Below the pieces are notes generated by a model. The model worked only from the letters and a program-made list of their open reading frames with translations. It did not search any database and had not been told where the DNA came from. Shown one piece after another: positions 27,417-35,012 of a stretch of DNA of 64,000 nucleotides (position 1 is its first letter; the number at the start of each line of letters is the position of its first letter). The translations under genes were made by a program, and so were the position numbers. The DNA comes from Antrihabitans stalactiti (GTDB lineage: Bacteria > Actinomycetota > Actinomycetes > Mycobacteriales > Mycobacteriaceae): assembly GCF_012932915.1 (NCBI RefSeq), contig NZ_VCQU01000001.1, forward strand, positions 682,001-746,000, given 5' to 3'.

Positions 27417-27490
27417 CCCTCGCACCGCCGGATTCGGATTCGCAGCGCCGCGACCGTCCTCCTCGAATCGCCAAGAACCAAGGAGTCGAC

Positions 27491-28525
27491 ATGAGCACTT
27501 CACCGACGCTGCGGCCGGTATCGGAAATCGACACCAGGCTCATCTTTCGGACCATTCACGGGTACCGTCGGGCCGTCCGCATCGCCGGCGACGGGCCGCC
27601 GCTGCTGCTGATCCACGGCATCAGCGACAACTCCGAAACGTGGAGCGATGTCATCCCGCATTTCGCGGCGAGCCACCGGGTGATCGCCCCGGACCTGCTG
27701 GGTCACGGACGCTCCGACAAACCGCGCGCGGACTATTCGGTGGCCGCCTACGCCAACGGGCTGCGTGATCTGCTGACCGTTCTGGGCGTCGAGCGCGCCA
27801 CCATCGTCGGCCATTCCCTTGGTGGCGGCGTCGCCATGCAATTCGCGTACCAGTTTCCCCACCTGGTCGAGCGCCTGGTGCTAGTCGGAACAGCGGGCAT
27901 TCGGGCCGACGTCCATCCAGTGTTTCGGCTCGCGTCGTTGCCTGGCGTCGCGTCCGTGTTGCAACTTCTCCAACTCCCCGGCGCCACGCCACTGCTCGGG
28001 TTGCTCGGGCGGCAAGCCGCAGCGCTGTATGCCGCGACCGGCGCATCCAGCGCGTCGATCATGCACGACGCCGTCGACGCGCTGCGTGTCCTGCAAGGGC
28101 AGAGCGACGTGATGGGGCACCGCGCTTTCGTCAAAACGCTGCGAGCAGGGGCGGATTGGCGTGGGCAGACCATTACGATTCTCGACCGGTGCTACCTCAC
28201 CGAACACGTGCCGGTGCAGGTCGTCTGGGGCGCGCGAGACGCGGTCATACCGGTCAGTCACGCTCGGCTGGCACATGCGGCCATGCCAGGTTCGCGGCTC
28301 GAAATCTTCGACGACGCAGCCCACTTCCCTTTCCGGGACGATCCCCTTCGGTTCGTCCGACTCGTCGAGCAGTTCATCGATTCGACGCAGCCGGCCATGT
28401 TCGACGAATCGGTCTGGCGCGAATCCCTGGCCGAGGGGTTCGCGGTCGCGCAGGTGACCGGCGGCACTGCTGCGCGGATGGCGGTGCTCAACGCGCTCGG
28501 TTCGGCCGAGCGAAGCGCAACCTAG
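27491..28525 (+). CDS. Alpha/beta hydrolase, paralogue 2 (tandem duplicate)
   Basis: This 344-residue protein shares long identical stretches with the preceding gene (for example PDLLGHGRSDKPRADYSVAA) and the same catalytic pattern: Ser109 in GHSLGG, the Asp in VWGARDAVIPV, and His in AAHFPFRDDP. It also ends in AERSAT. The two genes are 74 bases apart, so they are a tandem duplication, with this copy having an extended middle cap region (QLPGATPLLGLLG). Start is ATG 27491 with AGGAG upstream. Substrate unknown. Confidence 0.9.
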   Translation: MSTSPTLRPVSEIDTRLIFRTIHGYRRAVRIAGDGPPLLLIHGISDNSETWSDVIPHFAASHRVIAPDLLGHGRSDKPRADYSVAAYANGLRDLLTVLGVERATIVGHSLGGGVAMQFAYQFPHLVERLVLVGTAGIRADVHPVFRLASLPGVASVLQLLQLPGATPLLGLLGRQAAALYAATGASSASIMHDAVDALRVLQGQSDVMGHRAFVKTLRAGADWRGQTITILDRCYLTEHVPVQVVWGARDAVIPVSHARLAHAAMPGSRLEIFDDAAHFPFRDDPLRFVRLVEQFIDSTQPAMFDESVWRESLAEGFAVAQVTGGTAARMAVLNALGSAERSAT

Positions 28526-28551
28526 ATCGAGGGCACCACTAGCCTGGAGCG

Positions 28552-31047
28552 GTGCAACTATCGAGCGTGGTCGAGGAACTGCCTGCAGGCGGCAGCGTCG
28601 AACCCGACTGGCTCTACGACACGTTCACCGCGTGGACCACCGAGCGCGGCCTCGCACTGTATCCCGCGCAGGACGAGGCGTTGATCGAACTTGTGTCCGG
28701 CGCGAACGTCATCCTTGCCACACCGACCGGCTCGGGTAAGTCGATGGTCGCTGTCGGAGCGCACTTCGCGGCCTTGGCGAAAGGGCAGCGAACGTTCTAC
28801 ACCGCGCCGATCAAAGCGCTGGTGAGCGAGAAGTTCTTTGCACTCTGCGAGATCTTCGGCGCGGACCGAGTAGGCATGATCACCGGTGACGCCTCGGTGA
28901 ATCCGCTCGCCCCGATCATCTGTGCCACCGCCGAAATCCTGGCGAACCTCGCATTGCGCGAGGGTGCCGACGCCGACGTCGGCCAGGTCGTCATGGATGA
29001 ATTCCATTACTACGCAGATCCCGACCGCGGCTGGGCATGGCAGGTTCCGCTGATCGAACTGCCGAAAGCGCAGTTTCTGCTGATGTCGGCGACGCTCGGG
29101 GACGTCGAATTCTTCGCCGACGATCTGCGCCGCCGGACCGGCCGACCGACCACAGTGGTCGAGGGCACCGAACGTCCGGTGCCGCTGAGCTATTCGTATG
29201 CACTGACCCCGATCGGGGAAACGATCGAGGAATTGGTGGGCACCCATCAGGCTCCGGTCTACGTCGTCCATTTCACCCAGGCCGCCGCACTGGAGCGCGC
29301 TCAGGCACTCACCAGCGTCAACTTCAGCAGCCGCGAAGAGAAAGACGCCATCGCGGACGCGTTGGGCGACTTCAGATTTGCGACCGGATTCGGCAAAACC
29401 CTGTCGCGACTGGTCCGGCACGGCATCGGTGTCCACCATGCGGGAATGCTGCCCAAATATCGTCGCCTGGTCGAGAAGCTCGCGCAGGACGGACTTTTGA
29501 AGGTCATCTGCGGCACCGACACGCTCGGCGTCGGCATCAACGTGCCGATCCGGACGGTCCTGCTGTCGGGGCTGACCAAGTACGACGGCGTCCGCACGCG
29601 GCAGCTGAAGGCACGCGAATTTCATCAGATCGCCGGCCGCGCAGGGCGAGCGGGGTTCGACACCATGGGCACCGTCGTCGTGCAGGCACCCGAGCACGAG
29701 GTCGAGAACGCCCGGCGCGTCGCCAAGGCAGGCGATGATCCGAAGAAGCTGAAACGCGTGCAACGCAGTAAACCGCCCGAGGGTTTCGTGTCATGGAGCA
29801 AGCAGACGTTCGAACGCATCGTTGCAGCGCCGCCGGAGCCGTTGACCTCGCGCTTCGCTGTGTCCAACTCGATGCTGCTCAACGTCATCGCGCGTCCGGG
29901 CAACTGCTTCGACGCGATGCGGCATCTGCTGGAAGACAATCACGAACCGCGCCCCGCACAGCGCCGCCACATCCTGCGGGCAATCCAGCTCTACCGCGGT
30001 CTGCGTAATGCCGGTGTGGTGCAACAACTTCCCGAACCGGACGCGACAGGTCGCCATGCGCAACTCACGGTCGACCTGCAGCGGGACTTCGCTCTCGACC
30101 AGCCCTTGTCACCGTTCGCCCTCGCCACGTTCGAATTGCTGGACCGCGAATCACCGACCTACACCATGGATGTCGTGTCGGTCATCGAGTCGACACTGGA
30201 GGATCCGCGGCAGCTCCTCATGGCACAGCAGCATGCCGCCCGCGGTGAGGCGATCGCGTCGATGAAGGCCGACGGCATCGAATACGACGAGCGAATGGAG
30301 CTTCTCGAAGAGGTCACCTGGCCGAAGCCGCTGTCCGACTTGCTGATTCCCGCGTTCGAGACCTATCGAGGCGGGCACCCCTGGTTGTCAGAGTTCGCGC
30401 CGTCCCCCAAGTCTGTGGTGCGTGACATGGTCGAACGGTCGATGACGTTCACCGAACTGATCGCACACTACGGGCTGACGCGGTCCGAGGGTCTGGTGCT
30501 GCGCTACCTCGCCGATGCCTACCGGGCTCTTCGCCGCACGGTCCCGGAGCAGGCACGGACCGAAGAGCTGACCGACATCACCGAGTGGCTGGGCGAGCTT
30601 GTGCGACAGGTCGATTCGAGCCTGCTCGACGAGTGGGAACAGCTGACGAACCCCGGCGCAGAAACCGACACGGACCAGATCGCCTTCGACTCCGCTGCAC
30701 CACGCCCTATTTCGGCGAACGTGCGCGCCTTTCGGGTGCTCGTCCGCAATGCCGTCTTCCGGCGCGTCGAGCTTGCGGCCTTTCGCCGATGGGACGAGTT
30801 GCCCGACGACTTCCCCGAGCTCCTCGACCCGTATTTCGAGGAGTACGGAACGATCGGCACCGGCCCGAGTGCGCGCGGTCCGCAGCTGTTTCAACTGGAG
30901 CAGTCCCCGACGTCATGGACGGTGCGTCAGGTCCTCGACGATCCCGCGGGCGATCACGGTTGGTCGATCGATGCAGTCGTCGATGTTGCCGAATCGGACG
31001 CCGCAGGCGAGGTGGTCTTCGAGGACCTCACGGTCACCGCGGGCTGA
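28552..31047 (+). CDS. Ski2-like RNA helicase with DUF3516 domain
   Basis: This 831-residue SF2 helicase has Walker A ATPTGSGKSM near residue 58, the box DEFH (in place of DEVH), SAT motif LLMSATLGD, and motif VI HQIAGRAGRAGFDTMG. The C-terminal half (about 430-831) is the DUF3516 region found with this helicase type in actinobacteria. Ski2/Mtr4-type enzymes unwind structured RNA for degradation or processing, so a role in RNA turnover is likely. Start is GTG 28552, 26 bases after the hydrolase stop. The end overlaps the convergent CMD gene by 14 bases. Confidence 0.88.
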   Translation: MQLSSVVEELPAGGSVEPDWLYDTFTAWTTERGLALYPAQDEALIELVSGANVILATPTGSGKSMVAVGAHFAALAKGQRTFYTAPIKALVSEKFFALCEIFGADRVGMITGDASVNPLAPIICATAEILANLALREGADADVGQVVMDEFHYYADPDRGWAWQVPLIELPKAQFLLMSATLGDVEFFADDLRRRTGRPTTVVEGTERPVPLSYSYALTPIGETIEELVGTHQAPVYVVHFTQAAALERAQALTSVNFSSREEKDAIADALGDFRFATGFGKTLSRLVRHGIGVHHAGMLPKYRRLVEKLAQDGLLKVICGTDTLGVGINVPIRTVLLSGLTKYDGVRTRQLKAREFHQIAGRAGRAGFDTMGTVVVQAPEHEVENARRVAKAGDDPKKLKRVQRSKPPEGFVSWSKQTFERIVAAPPEPLTSRFAVSNSMLLNVIARPGNCFDAMRHLLEDNHEPRPAQRRHILRAIQLYRGLRNAGVVQQLPEPDATGRHAQLTVDLQRDFALDQPLSPFALATFELLDRESPTYTMDVVSVIESTLEDPRQLLMAQQHAARGEAIASMKADGIEYDERMELLEEVTWPKPLSDLLIPAFETYRGGHPWLSEFAPSPKSVVRDMVERSMTFTELIAHYGLTRSEGLVLRYLADAYRALRRTVPEQARTEELTDITEWLGELVRQVDSSLLDEWEQLTNPGAETDTDQIAFDSAAPRPISANVRAFRVLVRNAVFRRVELAAFRRWDELPDDFPELLDPYFEEYGTIGTGPSARGPQLFQLEQSPTSWTVRQVLDDPAGDHGWSIDAVVDVAESDAAGEVVFEDLTVTAG

Positions 31048-31612
31048 CGGCCAACGGGAACGGCTCGGCCCACGTTTCGGACTCCAGGTCCGCGACGTTG
31101 ATCACCCCGGACAGCAGTCGATACCACCCGCAGCAAATGACCGCCTCCAGCAGCAGGTCGTCGCTCCACCGCTCGCGCAGTACCCGCATCGTCTCGTCGC
31201 TGATCGACGTGGTCTCGTGGAGCTCGTCGGCAAGCCGCAGCACGGCGCGGTCGTGTTCGTCGTCCCATACGTCGTCGTCCGGGGAACCAACCGCGGTCGA
31301 ACGGATTTGAGCCTCGCTCAGTCCGACCTGGGGTCGCGCGAACGACGTCACGTGTACGCCCCACTCATAACCCGCACCTGAGCGAGCGGTGGTGCGCGCG
31401 ATGAGCAGCTCGCGTTCCCGGACGGTCAGGCGTGGTTTGCCGAGCAGCCCCGCACCGAGAGGCCGCATACGACCGAACAGATCACTGTGAATCGCGAGCA
31501 CGCGGAACAACGCGAGCGGTTCGATGCCGTCGTTTCCCGGCGGCATCCATTTCGACAACATGTCCGTGACAGCGGGCTCGTAAGGGGGCTCGACCGGAGC
31601 GATTCTGACCAT
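31034..31612 (-). CDS. Carboxymuconolactone decarboxylase (CMD/AhpD-like) family protein
   Basis: This 192-residue protein has the CMD-family helical pattern LTVRERELLIARTTARSGAGYEWGVHV and LLLEAVICCGWYRLLSGVINVADLE. Proteins of this group include decarboxylases and AhpD-type peroxidase partners; the AhpD CxxC pair is not present, so a peroxidase role is unlikely. Start is ATG 31612 with AAAGG nine bases upstream. It is divergent from an HxlR regulator with two operator palindromes in between, so it is the probable target of that regulator. Confidence 0.85.
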   Translation of the reverse strand: MVRIAPVEPPYEPAVTDMLSKWMPPGNDGIEPLALFRVLAIHSDLFGRMRPLGAGLLGKPRLTVRERELLIARTTARSGAGYEWGVHVTSFARPQVGLSEAQIRSTAVGSPDDDVWDDEHDRAVLRLADELHETTSISDETMRVLRERWSDDLLLEAVICCGWYRLLSGVINVADLESETWAEPFPLAVSPR

Positions 31613-31631
31613 CGTTCTGACCTTTCGTTGC

Positions 31632-31648
31632 GCTACTGTTTCAGTAGC
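31632..31648. promoter_or_regulatory. HxlR operator palindrome 1
   Basis: GCTACTGTTTCAGTAGC is a 6-bp perfect inverted repeat (GCTACT/AGTAGC) around five bases. It lies between the divergent CMD and HxlR start codons and matches the second site 29 bases further on. Confidence 0.75.
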
Positions 31649-31660
31649 ATCCACGGTAAC

Positions 31661-31677
31661 GCTACTATTTCCGTAGC
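31661..31677. promoter_or_regulatory. HxlR operator palindrome 2
   Basis: GCTACTATTTCCGTAGC matches operator 1 at 15 of 17 positions and keeps the GCTAC/GTAGC arms. It lies just upstream of the ribosome binding site of the HxlR gene, where binding would repress that gene. Confidence 0.75.
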
Positions 31678-31695
31678 ACAAGGGAGGAGACGATC

Positions 31696-31998
31696 GTGGC
31701 GACAGAAGAGCGCGCGCACGGCCGGGCGGTGACCGAGGTGTTCGAGTTACTCGGCAAGCGTTGGCAGTTGCGGATCATCTGGGAGTTGCGCACCGGCGCA
31801 GCAACGTTTCGTGAACTGCAGCAACGGTGCGACGGCGTGTCGCCGAGCGTGCTCGCCGCGCGCCTGCAAGAGCTGCGCGACGCAGCGATCATCGAGCACG
31901 ACGACGGCTACCGCCTCACTGCGGCAGGGGACGACCTACTGACGGTGTATCAGCCGATATCCGACTGGACCCGAAAATGGCGGTCGCCGGAGCCGTAG
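31696..31998 (+). CDS. HxlR-family winged-helix regulator
   Basis: This 100-residue single-domain winged-helix protein has the HxlR hallmark LLGKRWQLRIIWELRTGAATFRELQQR, then SPSVLAARLQELRDA and the wing GYRLTAAG. HxlR proteins act as dimers and often sense electrophiles or redox stress, but no conserved sensing cysteine is visible except none in the core; the ligand is unknown. Start is GTG 31696 with GGGAGGAG. Two near-identical palindromes upstream are probable own-promoter operators. The last 83 bases overlap the convergent OxyR gene. Confidence 0.9.
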   Translation: MATEERAHGRAVTEVFELLGKRWQLRIIWELRTGAATFRELQQRCDGVSPSVLAARLQELRDAAIIEHDDGYRLTAAGDDLLTVYQPISDWTRKWRSPEP

Positions 31999-32893
31999 CC
32001 CGCAGCAGTTCGGCTACCAGTTCGTAGTCCTGACGACGGGCGCTCGATCCACGGAACGCGAGGCCGATCGTCCGCCCCGGGACCGGCTCGGCGAATCGAC
32101 CGATCGCCAGCCCCGCACCCGCGATCGCCCCGACCGACATCTCCGGAACCAAGGCCACACCGAGCCCGCCGGCGACGCATTGCAGCAGGGTGGTCAACGA
32201 GTTCACCCGCGAACTTCCGACGGTGTCGGGGTGCGCCTCGACCGATCGGCACAGCTCCAACGTCTGGTCCCGCAAGCAATGACCCTCTTCGAGCAGCAGC
32301 AACCCGAACTCACCGAGCACGTCGATCGGCAGCTCGGTCTTGCCCGACAAGACATGAGCCTGCGGCACCACCAGTACGAAATTCTCACGGTAGAGGGGAA
32401 TTTCGATCAGTCCGTGCGAGTCGGCGGGCACAACCACGGTCGCGAGGTCGAGCGCACCCGCACGAAGGTCGTCGAGCAGTCGTGCCGTTTGGTCTTCGAC
32501 AACCTGCAACGCGAGTCCAGGCACATTTTCCCGCAACGCGGGCAACAACTCGGGCAACACGTAAGGCCCGATGGTCGGTATGAAGCCGATGCGGATCCGG
32601 CCGGTCAGGCTGTTGCCGACGCCAGCCGCGGCCGAGAAGAACCGGTCCGCAGCCTCGACAGTCGCCAGTGCATCCGGCAACAGATGCTTGCCCGCGGTCG
32701 TCACCAGCACCTTTCGCGTGCTGCGTTCGATCAATTGGACGCCGAGGGCATGTTCCAAGGACGCCAACGCCTGAGACAGCGTCGGTTGGCTCACGTTCAG
32801 ACGCGTCGCGGCAGTTCCGAAATGCCGGTACTCGGCGACAGCGACGAACGCGCGCACCTGAGACAACGTCGGTTGATGCGCTTGGTCCGACAT
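31916..32893 (-). CDS. oxyR: LysR-family peroxide sensor OxyR
   Basis: This 325-residue LysR regulator has an N-terminal helix-turn-helix (FGTAATRLNVSQPTLSQALASLE) and a substrate-binding domain. The redox pair of OxyR is present as Cys206 and Cys215 in EGHCLRDQTLELC, the motif that forms a disulfide on peroxide exposure. Usually actinobacterial oxyR is beside ahpC or katG; here the divergent gene is phzF-like and no peroxidase is in sight. About 15 residues extend past the usual C-terminus into the 83-base overlap with the HxlR gene. Confidence 0.9.
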   Translation of the reverse strand: MSDQAHQPTLSQVRAFVAVAEYRHFGTAATRLNVSQPTLSQALASLEHALGVQLIERSTRKVLVTTAGKHLLPDALATVEAADRFFSAAAGVGNSLTGRIRIGFIPTIGPYVLPELLPALRENVPGLALQVVEDQTARLLDDLRAGALDLATVVVPADSHGLIEIPLYRENFVLVVPQAHVLSGKTELPIDVLGEFGLLLLEEGHCLRDQTLELCRSVEAHPDTVGSSRVNSLTTLLQCVAGGLGVALVPEMSVGAIAGAGLAIGRFAEPVPGRTIGLAFRGSSARRQDYELVAELLRATAPATAIFGSSRISADTPSVGRPLPQ

Positions 32894-32894
32894 A

Positions 32895-32924
32895 CCGATA
32901 AGACTACGACGCCTGTTGCGTCGT
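32895..32924. promoter_or_regulatory. Possible OxyR half-site and inverted repeat, oxyR-phzF intergenic
   Basis: CCGATAAG at 32895-32902 matches a half of the mycobacterial OxyR site as I recall it (CTTATCGG on the other strand). Next to it ACGACGC and GCGTCGT form a perfect 7-bp inverted repeat with a five-base spacer (32906-32924). Either could mediate autoregulation. Confidence 0.4.
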
Positions 32925-32958
32925 GCCTGTCGTTTCGCATTTCCAGTAACCTGCCGAC

Positions 32959-33636
32959 ATGGGAGTCGAGGTCAACGTCGTACGCGTATTCACCGATCCG
33001 ACAGGAGAGTTCGGCAATATCCTCGGAATAATCGATGCCGCAGCGGTCCCGGAAGACCAAAGACTCTCCGTAGCAAAACATCTCGGCTACAGCGAGACCG
33101 TCTTCGTCGAGCTCGCCGCCCTCGGTTCCACGGTCCGGGCGCAAATTTTCACTCCCGCAACCGAACTGGCCTTCGCCGGCCATCCCACGGTCGGGCTCGG
33201 CTGGTGGTTGAGCGAAAGGGGCACACCGGTCGAAAGCCTCGAAGTGCCCGCGGGCCTCGTTGCGGTGACGCGGACGAACGGTCTGACGAAGGTTCGCGCC
33301 CGCGCTGAGTGGGCTGCCGAAGCCACCTTCCTCGACCTGCCGACCGCTGACGACGTCGTCGCGCTGGATCCCGACTCCTTCACCGACGGCCACCACTATG
33401 CATGGGCATGGTCGGACGAATCGGCAGGCGCGATCCGCTCACGAATGTTCGCCCCGAACCTCGGGATTCGCGAAGACGAGGCCACCGGTGCCGACGCGGT
33501 CCGTATCACGTCGCGCCTGCAGCGCGACCTCGTGATCACGCAAGGTCGGGGCTCGCAGATCTTCACGACCTACAACGGCGACGGCTGGGTCACCATCGGC
33601 GGCCGGACCGTGCCGGAGCGGACCTTCACCCTCTAA
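32959..33636 (+). CDS. PhzF-family isomerase/epimerase-like protein
   Basis: This 225-residue protein has the PhzF start VNVVRVFTDPTGEFGN, the catalytic-type Glu in SETVFVE, and ELAFAGHPTVGLGWWL, followed by a second half ending EDEATGADAVRITSRL. PhzF members act as diaminopimelate-epimerase-fold isomerases. At 225 residues it is shorter than the typical 260-300, mostly by a compact second domain. By position it corresponds to Rv2716. Substrate unknown. Confidence 0.87.
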   Translation: MGVEVNVVRVFTDPTGEFGNILGIIDAAAVPEDQRLSVAKHLGYSETVFVELAALGSTVRAQIFTPATELAFAGHPTVGLGWWLSERGTPVESLEVPAGLVAVTRTNGLTKVRARAEWAAEATFLDLPTADDVVALDPDSFTDGHHYAWAWSDESAGAIRSRMFAPNLGIREDEATGADAVRITSRLQRDLVITQGRGSQIFTTYNGDGWVTIGGRTVPERTFTL

Positions 33637-33640
33637 CCCC

Positions 33641-33685
33641 GTGCGCGCGTCTCACCCCTGCAAGGGTGAAATTCGCGCACGGTTC
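33641..33685 (+). repeat. 45-bp nested palindromic repeat, copy 3
   Basis: GTGCGCGCGTCTCACCC, a short centre, then GGGTGAAATTCGCGCAC and GGTTC. Outer arms GTGCGCG/CGCGCAC are a perfect 7 bp and inner arms CACCC/GGGTG a perfect 5 bp, with five-base internal loops. It fills the 48-base gap between the convergent stops of the PhzF gene (33636) and the aminotransferase gene (33685). Confidence 0.85.
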
Positions 33686-34911
33686 TACGAGGCGCGCAGC
33701 GCCCGACGGACCGCCGCCGCCATCTCGGCGACCTGCTCGTCGGTCATCACGAACGACGGCGAGAACTGCAACGCGCCCACACCGGCAGCCCGGCCGGACA
33801 CGCCGTGCTCACGGAGGGTCTTCACGAACGGCAGCGCCTCGGCGGGGTCGGCAAGCTGCACAGCCGCGACCGCACCGATCCCGCTACGGACCTCCTGCAC
33901 CCGAGGCTCGTCGGCCAGCGGCGAAAGATGTTCGTGCAGTGACGCTTCCAGCCGCTTCGACTCGACCAGCAAGTCCTCGCGCTCCATGATGTCGAGCGTG
34001 GCCATCGCGGCAGCCGCGGCACCGGCGTGACCGCCGTAGGTGTAGCCGTGGCGCCACCACACTCCCCCGGCGAAGAAAGGTTCCGCGATGTGCGGCGCGA
34101 TGAAGACAGCACCCATCGGCACATATCCGGACGTCAGACCTTTCGCCGTGGTCATGATGTCGGGCTGCAGGTCGAATCGCGACGACGCGAACCAGGATCC
34201 ACCGATTCGACCGAAACCGGTCACGACCTCGTCGGCGACGAACAAGACGTCGTGATCGCGGCAGATCTGGCGGACCTCGGCGAGGTAGCCCTCGGGCGGC
34301 AGGTAGACCCCGCCAGCACCGATGATCGGTTCGGCGAAGAACGCCGCGATGTTGTCGGCCCCGATCTCCTCGATCAGCGCGAGCAGGCTCTTCGCGTCGT
34401 CCCACGCCACGGTCCGCGCGTCGGCCATCAATTCGCCGTAGCCCTCGCGGTTCGGCGGGATGCCCGCCAACGCCGTGCCCGCGACGTGCATGCCGTGGTA
34501 GGCCTTCTGTCTGCCGACGATGATTCGCTTCGACGGCTTGCCGACCTCACCCCAGTACCGCCTGGCCAACTTTGCCGCGGTGTCGATCGAATCCGAGCCT
34601 CCGGAAGTGAAGAACACCTTGCTTCCCGCAACCGGCGCGATGGCGCCCAGCCGCTCGGCAAGCGCGAGCGTCACCTCGGGGACGAAGTCGCCGAAGTTCG
34701 AATAGTGGGCCACTTTCGCGAGCTGATCGGCGACCGCGTCAGCGATTTCACGCCTGCCGTGGCCGACGTTCGCGAACCACAACCCTGCGGTGGCGTCGAG
34801 ATACCTGGTCCCTGCGGAATCCCAGATGTAGGCGCCTTCGCCACGTGCGATGACGAACGCGCCCTTCTCGACGGCCCCCATATCGGCAAATCCGTGCCAC
34901 AGCGAACCCAT
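33685..34911 (-). CDS. Class III (omega) aminotransferase
   Basis: This 408-residue PLP-dependent enzyme of fold type I, class III, has VFFTSGGSDSIDTAAKLARRYW (phosphate-binding region), the Asp of the pyridine ring in VLFVADEVVTGFGRIGG, and the Schiff-base lysine in TTAKGLTSGYVPMGAV. Such enzymes transfer amino groups from omega-amino acids or diamines (beta-alanine, putrescine, GABA) to a keto acid. The substrate is not readable. I prefer ATG 34911, which has GAAGGGG upstream, over the TTG at 34929. The stop codon abuts a palindromic repeat. Confidence 0.88.
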   Translation of the reverse strand: MGSLWHGFADMGAVEKGAFVIARGEGAYIWDSAGTRYLDATAGLWFANVGHGRREIADAVADQLAKVAHYSNFGDFVPEVTLALAERLGAIAPVAGSKVFFTSGGSDSIDTAAKLARRYWGEVGKPSKRIIVGRQKAYHGMHVAGTALAGIPPNREGYGELMADARTVAWDDAKSLLALIEEIGADNIAAFFAEPIIGAGGVYLPPEGYLAEVRQICRDHDVLFVADEVVTGFGRIGGSWFASSRFDLQPDIMTTAKGLTSGYVPMGAVFIAPHIAEPFFAGGVWWRHGYTYGGHAGAAAAAMATLDIMEREDLLVESKRLEASLHEHLSPLADEPRVQEVRSGIGAVAAVQLADPAEALPFVKTLREHGVSGRAAGVGALQFSPSFVMTDEQVAEMAAAVRRALRAS

Positions 34912-35012
34912 GTCGCGACCCCTTCGCAAGCCTGACGATCTGTGTGGCGACTATCCCATGTCGCCGGTCGCGCGCGAAGGTCGGCCGTCTCCTTCGATAC
35001 CCTGGACCTGCC

